From Kingdonia uniflora (Eukaryota; Streptophyta; Magnoliopsida; Ranunculales; Circaeasteraceae): a stretch of 64,000 bases of DNA. Position 1 is the stretch's first letter; every line of letters begins with the position of its first letter. Positions 46,860 through 58,059 of the stretch are shown here, one piece after another. Below the pieces are notes generated by a model. That model was not told where the DNA came from. It saw nothing but the letters and a program-made list of their open reading frames with translations, and ran no database searches. Both the position numbers and the translations under genes were made by a program. Where the stretch lies: assembly GCA_014058105.1 (NCBI GenBank), contig JACGCM010002198.1, positions 943,001 to 1,007,000 of the forward strand, written 5' to 3'.

Positions 46860-47730
46860 AATGCTACTTCACATTCTGATGTCCATTGAACCTCTGTATT
46901 CGACTGAACTTTTCCTCGTTTGGTGCAACCGTGGAGTAATAAGAATAGCCAGCGACAGCGGTCTGAAGATTTTGAAACAAAACGGTTGATAGCGGCAATC
47001 TTACCAATAAGTTTATGAATATCTTTTGTCAGTTTTGGAGATGGCATGTTGAGGAGAACCCGAATCTGATCTGGATCGGCCTCAATCCCTTTCTAACTGA
47101 TGAGGCAGCCTTGAAATCAACCTGAATGTACTCCGAATTGACACTTATCAGGATTGAGACACATCTTGTAAGATCGAAGAATGTTGAATATTGTGTTGAG
47201 ATCTAAAATGTGGTTGATGGACTGTATTCTTTTGCACAAGAGATCGTCAATGTAAACTTCCATGAGTTTCCCAAGACGTGCTCCAAACATAGTAGTCATC
47301 AACCGTTGATAAGTTGCACCTGCATTCTTGAGTAAGAAGGGCATGACTTTGTAATAGTAAAGTCTTCTTTCAATGATGAAAGTGGTTTATTCTTTATCTT
47401 TATCCAAGAGTGGAATCTGATTGTATCCAGAAGCAACGTCCATCATAGATAGGAGTTTGTGATCTGCTATGGATTCAAGGTTTTGATGAATGTTGGGAAG
47501 AGGGAAACTATCTTTTGAAGTATGTTTGTTCAGATCGGTAAAATCTGTACAAACTCGGACTTTTCCATTTTTCTTTTTGACAATGATGATGATGGATATC
47601 CAATATGGATATTTGGCTTCTCAAATGAATCCCACTTTGATCAATTTCTTGATCTCTTTATCAACTTCATCTCAAAGTTATGATGATAGCCATTAATGTT
47701 TCTATTTGACCATCGTAGCATTGATATTGA
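46860..47730 (-). pseudogene. Gyp4 reverse transcriptase
   Basis: Minus-strand motifs in order: KKKNGKVRVCTDLN (about 47540-47580), MMDVASGYNQIPL (about 47410-47450), LLKNAGATYQRLM (about 47305-47340), the catalytic box VYIDDLL at about 47238-47258, then CLNPDKCQFG near 47135-47165 and the thumb/connection region to 46856. YIDD is intact, unlike in Gyp1 and Gyp5, but stops at several places break the reading. Confidence 0.8.
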
Positions 47731-48227
47731 TGGCCAATTTGTGACATGCCTTGGCCGGATCGACCCCAGGCATCTCTTCGAAAGATCATGTAAAAATGTC
47801 TCTATTTAGTCATAAGAATTGAATGAGAGTATCTTTTTTCATGCTGAACCAGCTTAGCAATGATGAAAGTACCTCTGCTAGGTCAATCAATGTTAATGTA
47901 TTTTGTGGGCTTCTCCGTGGAAGGCTGATCTTCGAGGTGATCAGCTTTCTGTAATTGCCATGCAGTATACCTGTCAGAGGTATCTAGAATAGCAAAAATG
48001 GAGTTTTTGCAAGCTGGAGAAAGCTTTTGACTACCCCAAATTTCATAGATACTATCGTTGTATTTGAAATGGAGTGCCTGATGATAGGTGGAAGCGATTG
48101 CCTCCATGTTATGATTCCAGCAACGACCTATAATCCCGAGATAATGAGATTTGGTATTGATCACATAGAAGATGACATCGATTGTGGCTGGTCCTACGGT
48201 AATAGGTAAGATGATTTTCCTTACTCG

Positions 48228-48479
48228 CTATTCTTTAGAACCATTGAATCTACTAATATTGGCGTCACTTTGAAAAACTTGATTGGCCAATCCCATTTGG
48301 TCGATAGTGCTCCAAAAGGGAATCTTAATACCGCTACCAGTATCGATCATCATTGTGTGCATGACAAACTTCTTCATCTTGAACATTATGACTAATGCAT
48401 CATGGTATAGAAACTTGACGTGGCTAATATCGCAATCTTTGAATGAGATTCCAAGCCGGCGATTGCTCGACTCAGGCAA
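48228..48479 (-). pseudogene. Gyp4 protease
   Basis: The 83-codon frame contains YHDALVI, then MMIDTGSGI (about 48335-48362) with the DTG active site of aspartic proteases, and FNGSKE at the end. It continues in broken frame to the pre-RT region at about 47730. The protease would cut Gag-Pol into mature parts. Confidence 0.75.
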
Positions 48480-48499
48480 AAGGTTAGCTTATTTGTCTT

Positions 48500-50226
48500 A
48501 AGGTGTGAGATCGAAGCATTCTGACAATCTCCTGAGCTTAAATCTGCCAGAGTTGGTGATCTGATTGATTTCTATCATGTTTCTGCGGCACATATGGTAG
48601 AGATGCTTCTCCTCAGCTTGATCTTCGACCTGGACAACTTCAAGATGCTTCTTATAGTTGCCATCCTTGTATGATTTCAGGTCGGCGATATATTCAAACA
48701 TCCATCCCTCCTTGAAAACGAATTCGAGTAATCTCTATAAAGTATAACAATTATCAGTAGAATGATGGTTTACCTTATGATGCATATAGTACGGCCGGTT
48801 CTTGATTGGTTCCAATGGTTGGGAGAGACGGTAGAGCTTATCCTTTGAGAGGATTGGAAAAATTATGGAGATCCGAACATTCATCTTTGTGAGGACCGGT
48901 ATGACTTGCGAACTGCTTTTTCGTGGGTTGCCAGTATTTCCCTTGGCTCGCTTTTGGTCACCCTGATCCTCCTTTGGTTAAGTGTTTTGATATGTAACTG
49001 GACCTTTTGTGGTAAGGACGGATTTAGTTAATTTATACCTTACGCACATCATCCTTTCCAGGTCAACATAACTATTGACCTTGGTGATCATATTCTCCAA
49101 GGTTACAGGTTTGTTGAAGAAGAGGTGTTCTTTGGCTTTACAGTCGAGCTGGAGCACATTGGTAAAAGTAGTAACAACCATTTTTTGATTGAGATTCCCG
49201 ACTTTACGCGCGAACTCCTAAAATTTATTCGCAAAAGCCTCAAGCTTCTTTCCGTGTGACTGTTTGAGACTGATAAGAGAATATAAATTTTCTTCCTTAC
49301 TGCTATTGTGAGCATGTCTTGATGAATTGTTGCTAAAGCTGGTTAAATATGTATATGTAATCTTTAGGTAGAGAGTGGAACCATCAGAGTGGTTCCTCCT
49401 GCAGGCTTGTGGCGAGCAGACGGTAAAGAATGTGATTGAGATTAGAGTACAACCCCAATGAATCACGGTATTGTTGAATGTGCTCCTTTGGATCGGTACC
49501 TTTGTATTTTTAAATTTTTGGAGTATGGAAACCTTTCAGTACTTCTATATTGAATAGTTCTTTGGCAATTGGACTTCTTTGTAACTTGGTAAGGTCGTCG
49601 GTAGTGCCCACTTCGAAAAACTCCTTAATACGCAGGTCCATATGCTCCTGCGTGACATAATGACGGGCCGGTTGAGTAGTTTGACGAGGAGGTGGCGGAT
49701 TGTAAGTACGGGTACCCTCACTTAAACGATCTCGTAATGAAACTCGAAGTTGAGGTCGCTGTTCTTCCTCTTGACCTATGGAACATCAGTGAACTTGGTT
49801 GATCTCTGAGTGAACTTCACCACCCAAATAAATGGAAGGTTGAGGTTCATTCCTAATATTTATGGAGATAGCATTATTGGTGGCATTTTGAGGTCCCAAT
49901 CATTCCCGCGCAGAAATCCACCCGGGAGGCTTTTGGCACCTGATCGTGACCTCGTGTTGGCGGAGCCTACTGGGTATTCTGGAGAGCTTGCAATGTAGTC
50001 AGCATTATTGTCATTTGTTCTTCATGTTGTTTGAGCATTGTCAAATGAGGTTGTCGTTCGGCATCGAGCTCCTTCTTACGGAGCTCTCGATCAAGAGTTA
50101 ATTAACATTCGAGCTCGTTGTGTTTCACCATCTCAGTGTTGAGATTCGCCCGTATCCCTGTAAGTTATTCCAGCTCAACTGAAAGATCGATTTGGAATCT
50201 GGTTACTAGTCACCTGGTGTGACCAT
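48500..50226 (-). pseudogene. Gyp4 gag
   Basis: The start is probably ATG 50226 (MVTPG) after the leader; the frame breaks soon after. The capsid core lies at about 49380-49530 (DPKEHIQQYRDSLGLYSNLNHI), then LLSVSNSHTERSLR at about 49240-49285. A C-terminal part at 48701-48498 carries FEYIADLKSYKDGNYK. No CCHC knuckle is readable. The order matches Gyp6 gag. Confidence 0.75.
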
Positions 50227-50284
50227 GATTAGAATTTGTAGTAGAGTGAATGAATGCCTTAGGATATCGTGGAAATGATTTCTT

Positions 50285-50302
50285 TCCCACAGACGGTGCC
50301 AA
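50285..50302 (-). other. Primer-binding site of Gyp4
   Basis: The minus strand reads TGGCACCGTCTGTGGGAA directly after the 5' LTR; compare TGGCGCCGTCTGTGGGAA in Gyp6. One base differs in the tRNA-matching TGGCGCC part. Confidence 0.7.
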
Positions 50303-50303
50303 A

Positions 50304-50919
50304 TATAATAGCCTAATTTCGTATGCTCGAAGTGGCTTGAAATTAGCTCTTACACTAATGTACCTGTGACAAAAATCTAATAGAAAGTAAGAAATGACAC
50401 AGGTATTTAGCATGGAAAACCTATGAATAGGTAAAAAAACCACGACCTCTGGCTGAGAATTTTTGTAATAGTGACCTTTATTGCTTGAGGCTGATATCTT
50501 ATTACAAGTGATCTCTTGACTTTGAAATGCTTGATCTTGTGAATAAGAAGTTGGAAGTTTAGAGAATCTAGAAAATATAGTTTTCTTGGTGATTTCTCGT
50601 ATAATTTTTTGGTCCCTGTCTCTTCTTGAACTTCTTCTTTATATAGGCATTCTTCACATTTCTTCATCGTGCTGAAGCATATTTTTCGATCAATATTGCT
50701 TGTGGCAGTTGAGTGAGTAACTATTGAGTTCGTGAGAGACAGATGGCTTTGACTTGTTCAGGTTTTTTTGTTTGAGCTCGACCCACGTCTTTTATTAGTT
50801 TGTGGAGTAGGTGGCAATGCTGACTGGAGGAGTCATGTAGAAAATGCGTGAATCTGTCATGGAGGTCGTTTGAACTAGAGATATCTCGATTTAGGTAAGA
50901 TCGAGGGTAGGCCCCTACT
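50304..50919 (-). mobile_element. 5' LTR of Gyp4
   Basis: On the minus strand it starts at about TAGGGGCCTACCC (50918) and ends GGCTATTATA at 50304. It is followed by the primer-binding site. The TATA box CTATATAAAGAAG lies at 50637-50648. The first two bases of the LTR appear changed. Confidence 0.85.
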
Positions 50920-51099
50920 TCCAACTTTTTTGATAATCGTACTACTGAATACCCAATAATTCTCACAGAATGATAACACCTTGTTATAATAACATAGACG
51001 AGAATACCATTGGAAGCAAATATTCAAAATTTAAATATTTCAACAAAATACACTACAATTAAGGATAAAATTACAAAAAAATAACTGACAATATTATTT
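50920..51099. other. Gyp2 sequence between aORF1 and aORF2
   Basis: AT-rich, without coding signal. It should be the 3' flank of Gyp2 aORF1, separated from aORF2 (36506 and below) by the Gyp4 insertion. Confidence 0.4.
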
Positions 51100-52155
51100 A
51101 TTTATCGCCCCAATTCCATATTAATTTGGCCTAAAAACTCAATCGAACTGTTAGAAGTAGTTACATTTAAAATAAACGAGATGCCTTGCAGCACCACATC
51201 TAACCACTTTACCACCAACAATCATCTCATCCTCATCAGCTATTTCGTCCAAAGCAATCTCTCTTACAATAATCTTTCGAGCTTCAGGGTTAACAATCAT
51301 ATCACAAAACACATTACATCAAAAATGCCGGTCCACCTCATTTTCTCTGTCCTTTGTATTCAAACCTTTAACCAGTAAAACTGAGACATGCCGCTCAGCA
51401 TCATAGACGAGCTGCCCAAACAACCATTTACGTACTATTGCCACTTTTATCGCCAAACATTCCTCAACTGCATGACAGGCCTTCTAAGAACAAGTCATCA
51501 CCATGATTACTGAATATACTTTCTTGATTATCCACCTTCTATTTATAGATACAGAGTACGATAACACCAAATCCCAAAAATAATAAAATAATGATACTCA
51601 ATGATAGCGATAATAGCTATCACAGTTATCCACAACAACACAACTAATCTCAAGCTCGAAATAAAATACAAAATGGGAAGCTATTCATTTTCCTCAAGTT
51701 CGATACCGCATATAAAATACACGAACTTATGAATACAGTTCAACAAATATGATAACAACAGTTTGAGACAAGTTTTTTTTTTTATCTCAAAAAAAATAAA
51801 AATAAAAAAATTAATTTTTTTATAGAAACTAATTACAGATAGGGCAATCACCAGACTTCTTTAGAAGGACACTAACAGATTCATCCTCCACTAAGATAGT
51901 CTGCTCTACAATACGACGTAGACCGTCCCTATGCAACTGCACCGTCTTGGTGATATAGTGTAACCGAAACATTTGGAAGAAGTCTTCATCAGCGTGCTCC
52001 ACCTCCTTCTCAGTCATGCCATGGTACGTAGGAAGGATAGAGATAGGAGTCTCGTCCGCGAGGGATTGAATCCCAAAATATTGGAGTTGAAACTCCTGTA
52101 CCTTTGTTAAAATTCTAGCCTCTTGGGTTTGGCCTCTAGTGGTCACCATTGTCAT
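51100..52155 (-). pseudogene. aORF1 of Gyp2 (antisense gene, unknown family)
   Basis: The longest surviving first exon: ATG 52155 with MVTTRGQTQEA, QEFQLQYFGIQSL, LPTYHGMTEKE and RLHYITKTV, continuing to a CPIC motif at 51829 without the stop seen in the Gyp3 and Gyp4 copies. A C-terminal block at about 51170-51420 gives NPEARKIIVREIALDE and GGKVVRCGA, matching the same block in Gyp3 and Gyp4. This copy gives the clearest view of the family's N-terminus. No named domain is recognised. Confidence 0.65.
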
Positions 52156-52470
52156 TTACATAAGAATATTAGAAGACAAGAATATATTCAAATGAAGAAT
52201 GATGGTTAGAAGAACAATGCAGGTACTTATAGCTGGGAGTAAATTCAATGCTACCAATCAATTCCAATGCAATCGGTATTAAAAGTAACAAATTATGGGA
52301 ACTCTACAAGTCAACATCAATGATAACAGTCTAGTCTCTAGCAGTCAGCAACACTTCCAACAAATTTGAAACCTACGTGAGAAAATGTAATATTCAATTC
52401 AACAAACAAACAAGTTTTATTTTACAGAGCTAGCTCGATTCAAACTTCTCAACTCAAGCTACCCGTGCCT

Positions 52471-52489
52471 TCAATTGAGAGGGGGTAAT
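52471..52489 (+). other. Polypurine tract of Gyp2
   Basis: TTGAGAGGGGGTAAT directly precedes the LTR, preceded by ACTACCCGTGCCTTC-like sequence shared with Gyp3 (minus strand, 25631-25650). Confidence 0.7.
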
Positions 52490-52954
52490 TATAGGGGCCG
52501 ATCCCTTGAACTAGAGTAACAACGGAAAATTGCAATACCAGACTCTCGTAAAAGTTACATAACATTGACACCTGGATTATAGACTAAAAGGGAGAGTGGA
52601 TCGAGCACTTCAAAAGATCTGGCAGTTAGAGGAAAAACTTCTACTCTTTCCCCCAATCAGGGAGAATGTGATGGCATACACAAACTAAGGATGAAATCTA
52701 TAAAAGGGATAAGAGAAAAGGGAGAAGAGACCAAGGATTTTTGCCTTAAAAGATCTCAATTGTATTTAACATTTATTAATCTTAAGCAATAAAGAAATTC
52801 TTACTAAATCCTTGATTCGAGGTCATAGTTTTTACCTATTCAAAGGTTTCTACGCTAAAACTCGTATCATCTTATATTATATGTTTATTAATATTTGTGT
52901 CACATGCACATTTGGTATAAGAGGCCATTTGAGCTACGAATTTAGGTCGTTACA
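52490..52954 (+). mobile_element. 3' LTR of Gyp2
   Basis: Starts TATAGGGGCCGATCCC, ends GGTCGTTACA. Its closest match is 6326-6838. The TATA box TCTATAAAAGGG is at about 52697-52708. It is preceded by a polypurine tract and followed by Gyp1 integrase sequence rather than a primer-binding site. Confidence 0.8.
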
Positions 52955-53122
52955 AGGGCCTTGTCCAGAATGTTATGATACCGGGAGACACTAAAGCAAA
53001 ATTTTAATAAGCAAGTCCACCTGAGTGAATTCCAAGAGGAGGAATACATGATGAAAAAGGTCTTCCCCACAATGCAAAACCACAGCAAAGGAAAACTTCA
53101 GCAAAATTGGGAGGGACCGCAT
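52955..53122 (+). pseudogene. Gyp1 integrase C-terminus
   Basis: The frame gives YRETLKQNFNKQV, then MMKKVFPT and GKLQQNWEGPH, the usual C-terminal order of gypsy integrase before the end of pol. One stop (TGA near 52976) is present. It continues the integrase broken at 6325. It is cut at 53122 by the Gyp5 LTR, so Gyp5 and Gyp2 both landed in Gyp1. Confidence 0.7.
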
Positions 53123-53607
53123 CGTAATGGCTAGTTTTCCGGCTGGTAAACTTCGCTAATACTTTTAGTAATGAGGTTATGATGATTTCGTAAATAAAGA
53201 TAGATCACACTATATTTTACATGGAAACTCAGTAAAACCTAAGAAAAACCATGACATCGAGGAGGATTTTAAGGTATGAATCCAATATGTGCTAAATTTT
53301 TACAAATACAGAGTGATTTGATAAGTATATTCAAGAATGATATCAAAAATTAATCACCTTGTTGACATATGCTCTTCTTGTATTTATAATAGATACATGT
53401 AGTTGCAAATAATTGGTCTCATCGCTTAATGGGTGGTGTGCAAACTTCATGGATCATGTACAATAGCTCTTTTTGACCAAGTGTAATGGTTATTGTAGAG
53501 GGTCAAGATCTGTAGACGTGGACCTGTTACCTTCTTGAATCTATCACATACCTTTGACATGGTTCAGCTAGCTTCTCCTTATCGAGTTTGGGGAATATGC
53601 CACTATA
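53123..53607 (-). mobile_element. 3' LTR of Gyp5
   Basis: On the minus strand it starts TATAGTGGCATATTCC at 53607 and ends CTAGCCATTACG at 53123. The tract CGAGAATGGGGCAAT precedes it. A TATA box (TTATAAATAC) lies at about 53379-53390. The end motif GCCATTAC resembles the other LTRs; the body does not. Confidence 0.65.
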
Positions 53608-53622
53608 ATTGCCCCATTCTCG

Positions 53623-54165
53623 ATACAATTACTTGTTATTGTGTCAAGTAGATCCTTTTAAACCTTGTGACATGTTCTGTGCTATAATTGTAATTATATG
53701 CGAACATGTGATTTAATGTTTCTTAATGGTAATAAAATGTAAATTTAAAATTTAGGATGGTTATGTTCTCGATGTTGTGGTAGTATTTTTGTCGAATACT
53801 TTTTGAAATTTGAAATTTTAATTGTGGTTACAACCATTCCGTACAAATAGGAGGTAGATAAGAAAGGAAAGATATGGTTTATTTGTTCAAAGAACAATGG
53901 CTAGGTGCATTCCCTTAGGTGATATATTAAGTTATAAGGAAGTGGATGTACAATTACTTTTTCTAAGTTCAATAATTATAATGGTGAAGGTAGAGAAAAT
54001 AGAGGAGGTGGAGATGTATCTAGATGGTTTAGAGCAGCAGTGCAATGGCCTACTATCGTTTAGGAGATAAAGGGTTCAGAACTTCGAGAAGAGGCGTGCT
54101 AGCCGTTTTGGCAAGCAGTTAGCCAAATATTCTTGAAAGGGTGTATCTAATCGTCACGTGGGGCC
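53623..54165. other. Gyp5 region between polypurine tract and antisense promoter
   Basis: No coding frame on either strand is convincing. In Gyp3 and Gyp4 aORF1 occupies the equivalent place; I see no trace of it here. A CACGTG box at 54156-54161 lies just upstream of the antisense TATA box. Confidence 0.4.
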
Positions 54166-54345
54166 TATAAATACCCCTTCGGGTACCGAATGCTCACATT
54201 CCACCTGTTCAGAAAATCTCAAAGGTGATTCTTTGTGTTCTGCCGTGGTTAATCCTTCCATCATTGGTTTTAAGGAGATTGTTGTGCTTATCAAGAGAGC
54301 AAAACTTACAAAAGAGAGTGATTTGCGATCTGCGCGTTAACAAGG
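54150..54345 (+). promoter_or_regulatory. Antisense promoter and first exon in Gyp5
   Basis: CCTATAAATACCCC at 54164-54177 follows GTCACGTGGGG. It is the same TATAAATAC core as in Gyp2, Gyp3 and Gyp4. A 60-codon frame from 54158 overlaps the TATA box and is unlikely to be coding. A GT at about 54345 (AACAAG before GTTGGT) may be the first donor site. Confidence 0.55.
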
Positions 54346-55125
54346 TTGGTTTGACTGTTTCTTGAATTTATGTTAGTCGATATTTTCTTCAAGTAATGAT
54401 GATTTTGTATAAACCCACTGTAGATAATACCTTGAATTGTGATTGGTATGAATGATTATGAGTAAGAGTGAATATTTTGGGGAGAAATTGGTAGAAGGTA
54501 GTTTTTGAGATTTTATGTATTTTTTGGTTTTGGTATGAAATTGGGATATTGGTGGTGGTAGGAAGGTGTCGTTGATGATATTGGAGTATTATGATTGTTG
54601 GGGTTCGATTCAGTTTTGGGTGTAACGGAGATATAATTGATATTTGTTACCGTAGGTGTTACGGTTCAACTATAGGCAATTTTTTGAGGTAACACTATGT
54701 TTGGAAGGTGCAGGATGTTGTGAAAGTGAGTTGTCGGATTATGCACGTTGTGAGGGACGATTTTGCGCTGGAAAGAAGGGAAAAATCAAATCTTTTTTAT
54801 TTTGTCACTTTGGGCAGGAAGCTAGGCAGCAAGTGCAGCTTCTTCCAGAAGCTGTTGATATCCTACTTCAATACTTCGACATAAATAATTTTAGGAAATT
54901 GAATAGTTTCTTAAATAATTTTGATAAAAATGATTTTGTAATTGGGTTGACAACTAAAGTAATAATATCGAAGGAAACAAATTCGACTAAAAACTTAGAA
55001 ATATAATGATTTGTCGAAGAGTAATCTGCGAAAGCCAATGCTTGCAGATATATAATATTGTAGAAGAAATGATTCCTTACTAACTAAACAAACGAATTAT
55101 GATTTTTAGGTTAAAATATAAAATA

Positions 55126-57373
55126 AATGGCTGAACCAGTTAAAAATGCTAATTGCCTTGATACAGACGTAGAAGGAGTTTTTAAAAACCTTGTCGATGT
55201 AGAACTATTAATAATTGATGTGACTACTGTGTACAGGATTTGGGTAGGAACTATAGGGTTGGGGAAAGTAGTGTTGATATGGCTTATAAGAATTGAGCAA
55301 GGTTAGAAACTGAGGTTGTGGAGGTTTCTGATGGGAAGATAACAAAAACTGATCAGGAACATAAACTACAGTCAAGTGATTGAGAAGAGTGTGCTGGTGT
55401 GGGTGGAGATGGAGGCGAGGCAGAGGGAGATTTAGATATCGATGGGGTGTATTATGGGGATACCGAGGAAACTAATGAAATGTTAACTTTCAAATAAAAG
55501 TATAGCATCCCTAATAATATTAGGCTGGAGGAGTATCTAGGGTAAATGGCTGACCAAGAACTCCCTATGGAGGGCATTCTCGTTCATCGAGAACAAATAA
55601 AGAAGGGGTTGAAGTTGCCCTATCGAGTTTACCAAAAGAAGTTTTTAAATTACTTCGATGTTGGCCCTTGTCAGTTCAATTCAAATGTGTACGATTTGTT
55701 TAGGGTGGTGGCAGTATTAAACGGTCGGCTGGAAGAAAAAGGAGAGCAGGTGATCTCTGTTAATGATTTGTGTGTGTATTACACACTAAAGAAGAATTCT
55801 CATAAAGTTGGCTATAGATACCTAGCCAAATTTCTTAAGATGCTTTTGTTTTATGAGATAGTGTCGACTGGGGGGAAATATTTTGCCGACTGCCTGCTTG
55901 TTTTGGGGAACTATAAGTTCAAGCCAAAAGACCCTGGGGAGCCTATGAAAAGGAAGAGTTTCCATCTAGGTTAGTGTTAAATGTGTCTGATTTAATGTAG
56001 GAGTAATTTGTTGTCCTGAAGTATTACTGCTTGACGACATGCTAATTGAATTTATATGTTATTGTAGTTGCAAAGGAAGTGGATAGGAGCTCGAAGGTGA
56101 CCGAGAAATTATACAACTTGAGAACCAACAATTTTGGGCGAGTCGACTCTCTTATTGTAGATCAAGGGAGGGTTAAAGAGCTATTAAAAGATGTTGCTCT
56201 AAAAAGATCTCGAATAAAAGGTTCCGAAGTTCTAGTTATTGGCGGGAAAATGTTGGCAAAAAATAAGAGAGGCAATGATTCAAGTATTCCCCTTGAGAAC
56301 CCTGCTTTCAGTGGGTATATCACTGACTCTGCTGTTACAGAGAGAGATGCCCTATTGAGTGGGGCTTTCAGCAAAAATAAGAGAAAAAGAGTTGCCAACC
56401 CTCCTCTTGTCCCTATACAATCATCGAAGAGGTGGACTCGACAGGCTCCAGTCAAGAAAGTAGAAAATTCTGGAGTTGCTGGATCGGGGATTGCCAATGA
56501 CCCTAAGTCAACTACTATTACATAGCAGAAGGCTGTAACTGGGAAGAAAAGTTATCCAAACTTGCTGAAAGCGAAGGCTGTTGGGAATCTTGGAAATTCT
56601 GAAGAAAAGGCACAGTGGACCATCGAGTCATATGTTGTCGGGACAACGTCGTTGGAGGAAGGCTTTGCTGACTGCTTGGTGGGAGCAGATAGTTTATCGA
56701 CCTTCTTCATCGAAGGTCACAAAACAATGAATAAGGTGAGGATTTTACATGCCTTATGTTGATTAACGGAATAAGGTCACAAAAATATCGGGAAAGAGCT
56801 TATCACGGAAAAAGACGAGCTGGTTCTGGAAAAGGAAAGCCTGGAAGCAAAGCTAAAAAAGATGAAGCTTAACATGGTTAAGTTGAAGGAGACTGTCACT
56901 TGGGAGGCAAGGAAGATATGGAAGGTGGAGAAGAGGAAGGAGGACGAGGAGATAAGGGTCGATCTTGCAAAGGAAAGAAAAGATGCTTTGGCTCTGCAAA
57001 AATCAAATTTTGAAGACGATGTTCCTGAGAAGATTTTATCTGAAGATCGATGGTTGGTGCAAAGTCTAAGGCTCTTGCTGAAGCTACCACGAAATCATAT
57101 TTGAATATGATGGACTTTCTTAGGCGTATGAAAGCCAAATTCTCGGGGCAGTTCAACCTTATGGAGGAGAGGAAGGATTTTTATAAGGGACTGGCTTCTA
57201 TTATGGGGATGACGTTTGTCGACTCTGATGCGGAAAAGGAGGTTCTCAAGGCTCAAGAAGTTGCCCCTTCTTTGGGCGATGGTGCAGAGCAGATAGGATG
57301 GGAGCTTCTCGATGATCTAACTCCTGGTCTTCCAGTGAAGCTAACAACCCTAATAATCTCCCCTGAGAAGTAG
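55126..57373 (+). pseudogene. Antisense gene of Gyp5 (aORF2-like, coiled coil)
   Basis: A start at 55126 (MAEPVKNANC) leads to an acidic region (GEAEGDLDIDGVYYGD, about 55415) with stops. A domain at 55546-55969 follows with [29 protein letters not shown] and [20 protein letters not shown]. Intron 55970-56067 has GTTAGT and TTGTAG ends. The next exon (56068-56522) is basic (KNKRKRV at about 56370), then heptad-rich coiled coil (56862-57104), with a shift to a second frame ending at 57373. It matches plant retroelement proteins with a Transposase_28-like N-terminus but is far from the Gyp3/Gyp4 copies. Few breaks compared with the others. Confidence 0.7.
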
Positions 57374-58059
57374 ATAAAAATGTTATAATCTTTCTCTTTG
57401 CTTATTGTTTTTGTACTGAAGTTGGTAAACAATTTTTTTTTCTCAAGTGGGCAATGGGACTGACAACTTTTGGATTTTGATATTTGAATGAATTTGGCAA
57501 ATAGTTTAATTTTGAAAAATATAATATTGTGATTTATCGATGAATGAGACAGAGGTATTTTCTTTATTGAATATGTTGTTAGATTATTTTGAAGTATGAT
57601 ATTCAAGATGATTTATTGAATTACAACATAGTAGTAGTAGATTTTTCAAAAGTTTTTAATGGAAGAGATATCTGACTTAAACGATAAAATAGCCATGTTA
57701 TGGCTTTCTCGATTATAAGAATGAATTGCAGATATATTTCCTCTATGGGATATCTAGTTCGAATGATAAGATAACCATGTATGAGTTGTCAATTTTAGTA
57801 ATGATGTTTAGATAAAATCTCCTGTAGTCAGAGATCTTCTTGTCAAAGAAATAAAACTTAAATTTGATAAATACTTATTAAGTTTTTTCAAAAGAAAGAA
57901 GTAGAATAGATAATGTATTGACGAGAAAGAAAACTTTTTTATTAAATAAAAATCGAATAGATTACATCTTCTATCTGCAGAACATCTTCAGATGGGCTGT
58001 ATTCTATGGGTATTTGAGTTATAATTCATTTTCAGTCATCAATTAGTAGGTACTATTGT
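57374..58059. other. Gyp5 spacer between antisense gene and integrase
   Basis: AT-rich, without coding signal. Imperfect copies of an AGATATCTGACTTAAACGATAA / GATATCTAGTTCGAATGATAA unit lie near 57667 and 57750, both followed by GATAACCATGT-like text, so a degraded tandem spacer is likely. Confidence 0.45.

Larger units (their letters stand above)
36507..50919 (-). mobile_element. Gyp4, near full-length Ty3/gypsy element with antisense genes
   Basis: In minus-strand order: 5' LTR 50304-50919, primer-binding site 50285-50302, gag 48500-50226, protease 48228-48479, RT about 46860-47700, RNase H about 45960-46840, integrase about 44770-45900, tandem spacer 44150-44640, antisense aORF2 (39584-44050, plus) and aORF1 (37447-39066, plus), polypurine tract 37104-37118, 3' LTR 36507-37103. 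At 14.4 kb it is the best template for the family. The two RNase H blocks and the antisense genes suggest the Tat/Retand lineage. No clear target duplication was found (gaggt versus tccaa), perhaps because the 5' end is eroded. Confidence 0.85.
6326..52954 (+). mobile_element. Gyp2, Ty3/gypsy element expanded by nested insertions
   Basis: The left end is the LTR at 6326-6838 followed by a primer-binding site. The right end is the sister LTR at 52490-52954 preceded by a polypurine tract. The flanks are gaggc (6321-6325) and agggc (52955-52959), and Gyp1 integrase continues across them. Own internal parts are: integrase 7950-9012, tandem spacer 9260-9513, aORF2 (minus) in pieces 35059-36506, 24695-25052, 14258-16381 and 12390-13080, and aORF1 (minus) 51100-52155. 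Everything else inside is inserted DNA. RT and gag are gone. Confidence 0.7.
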
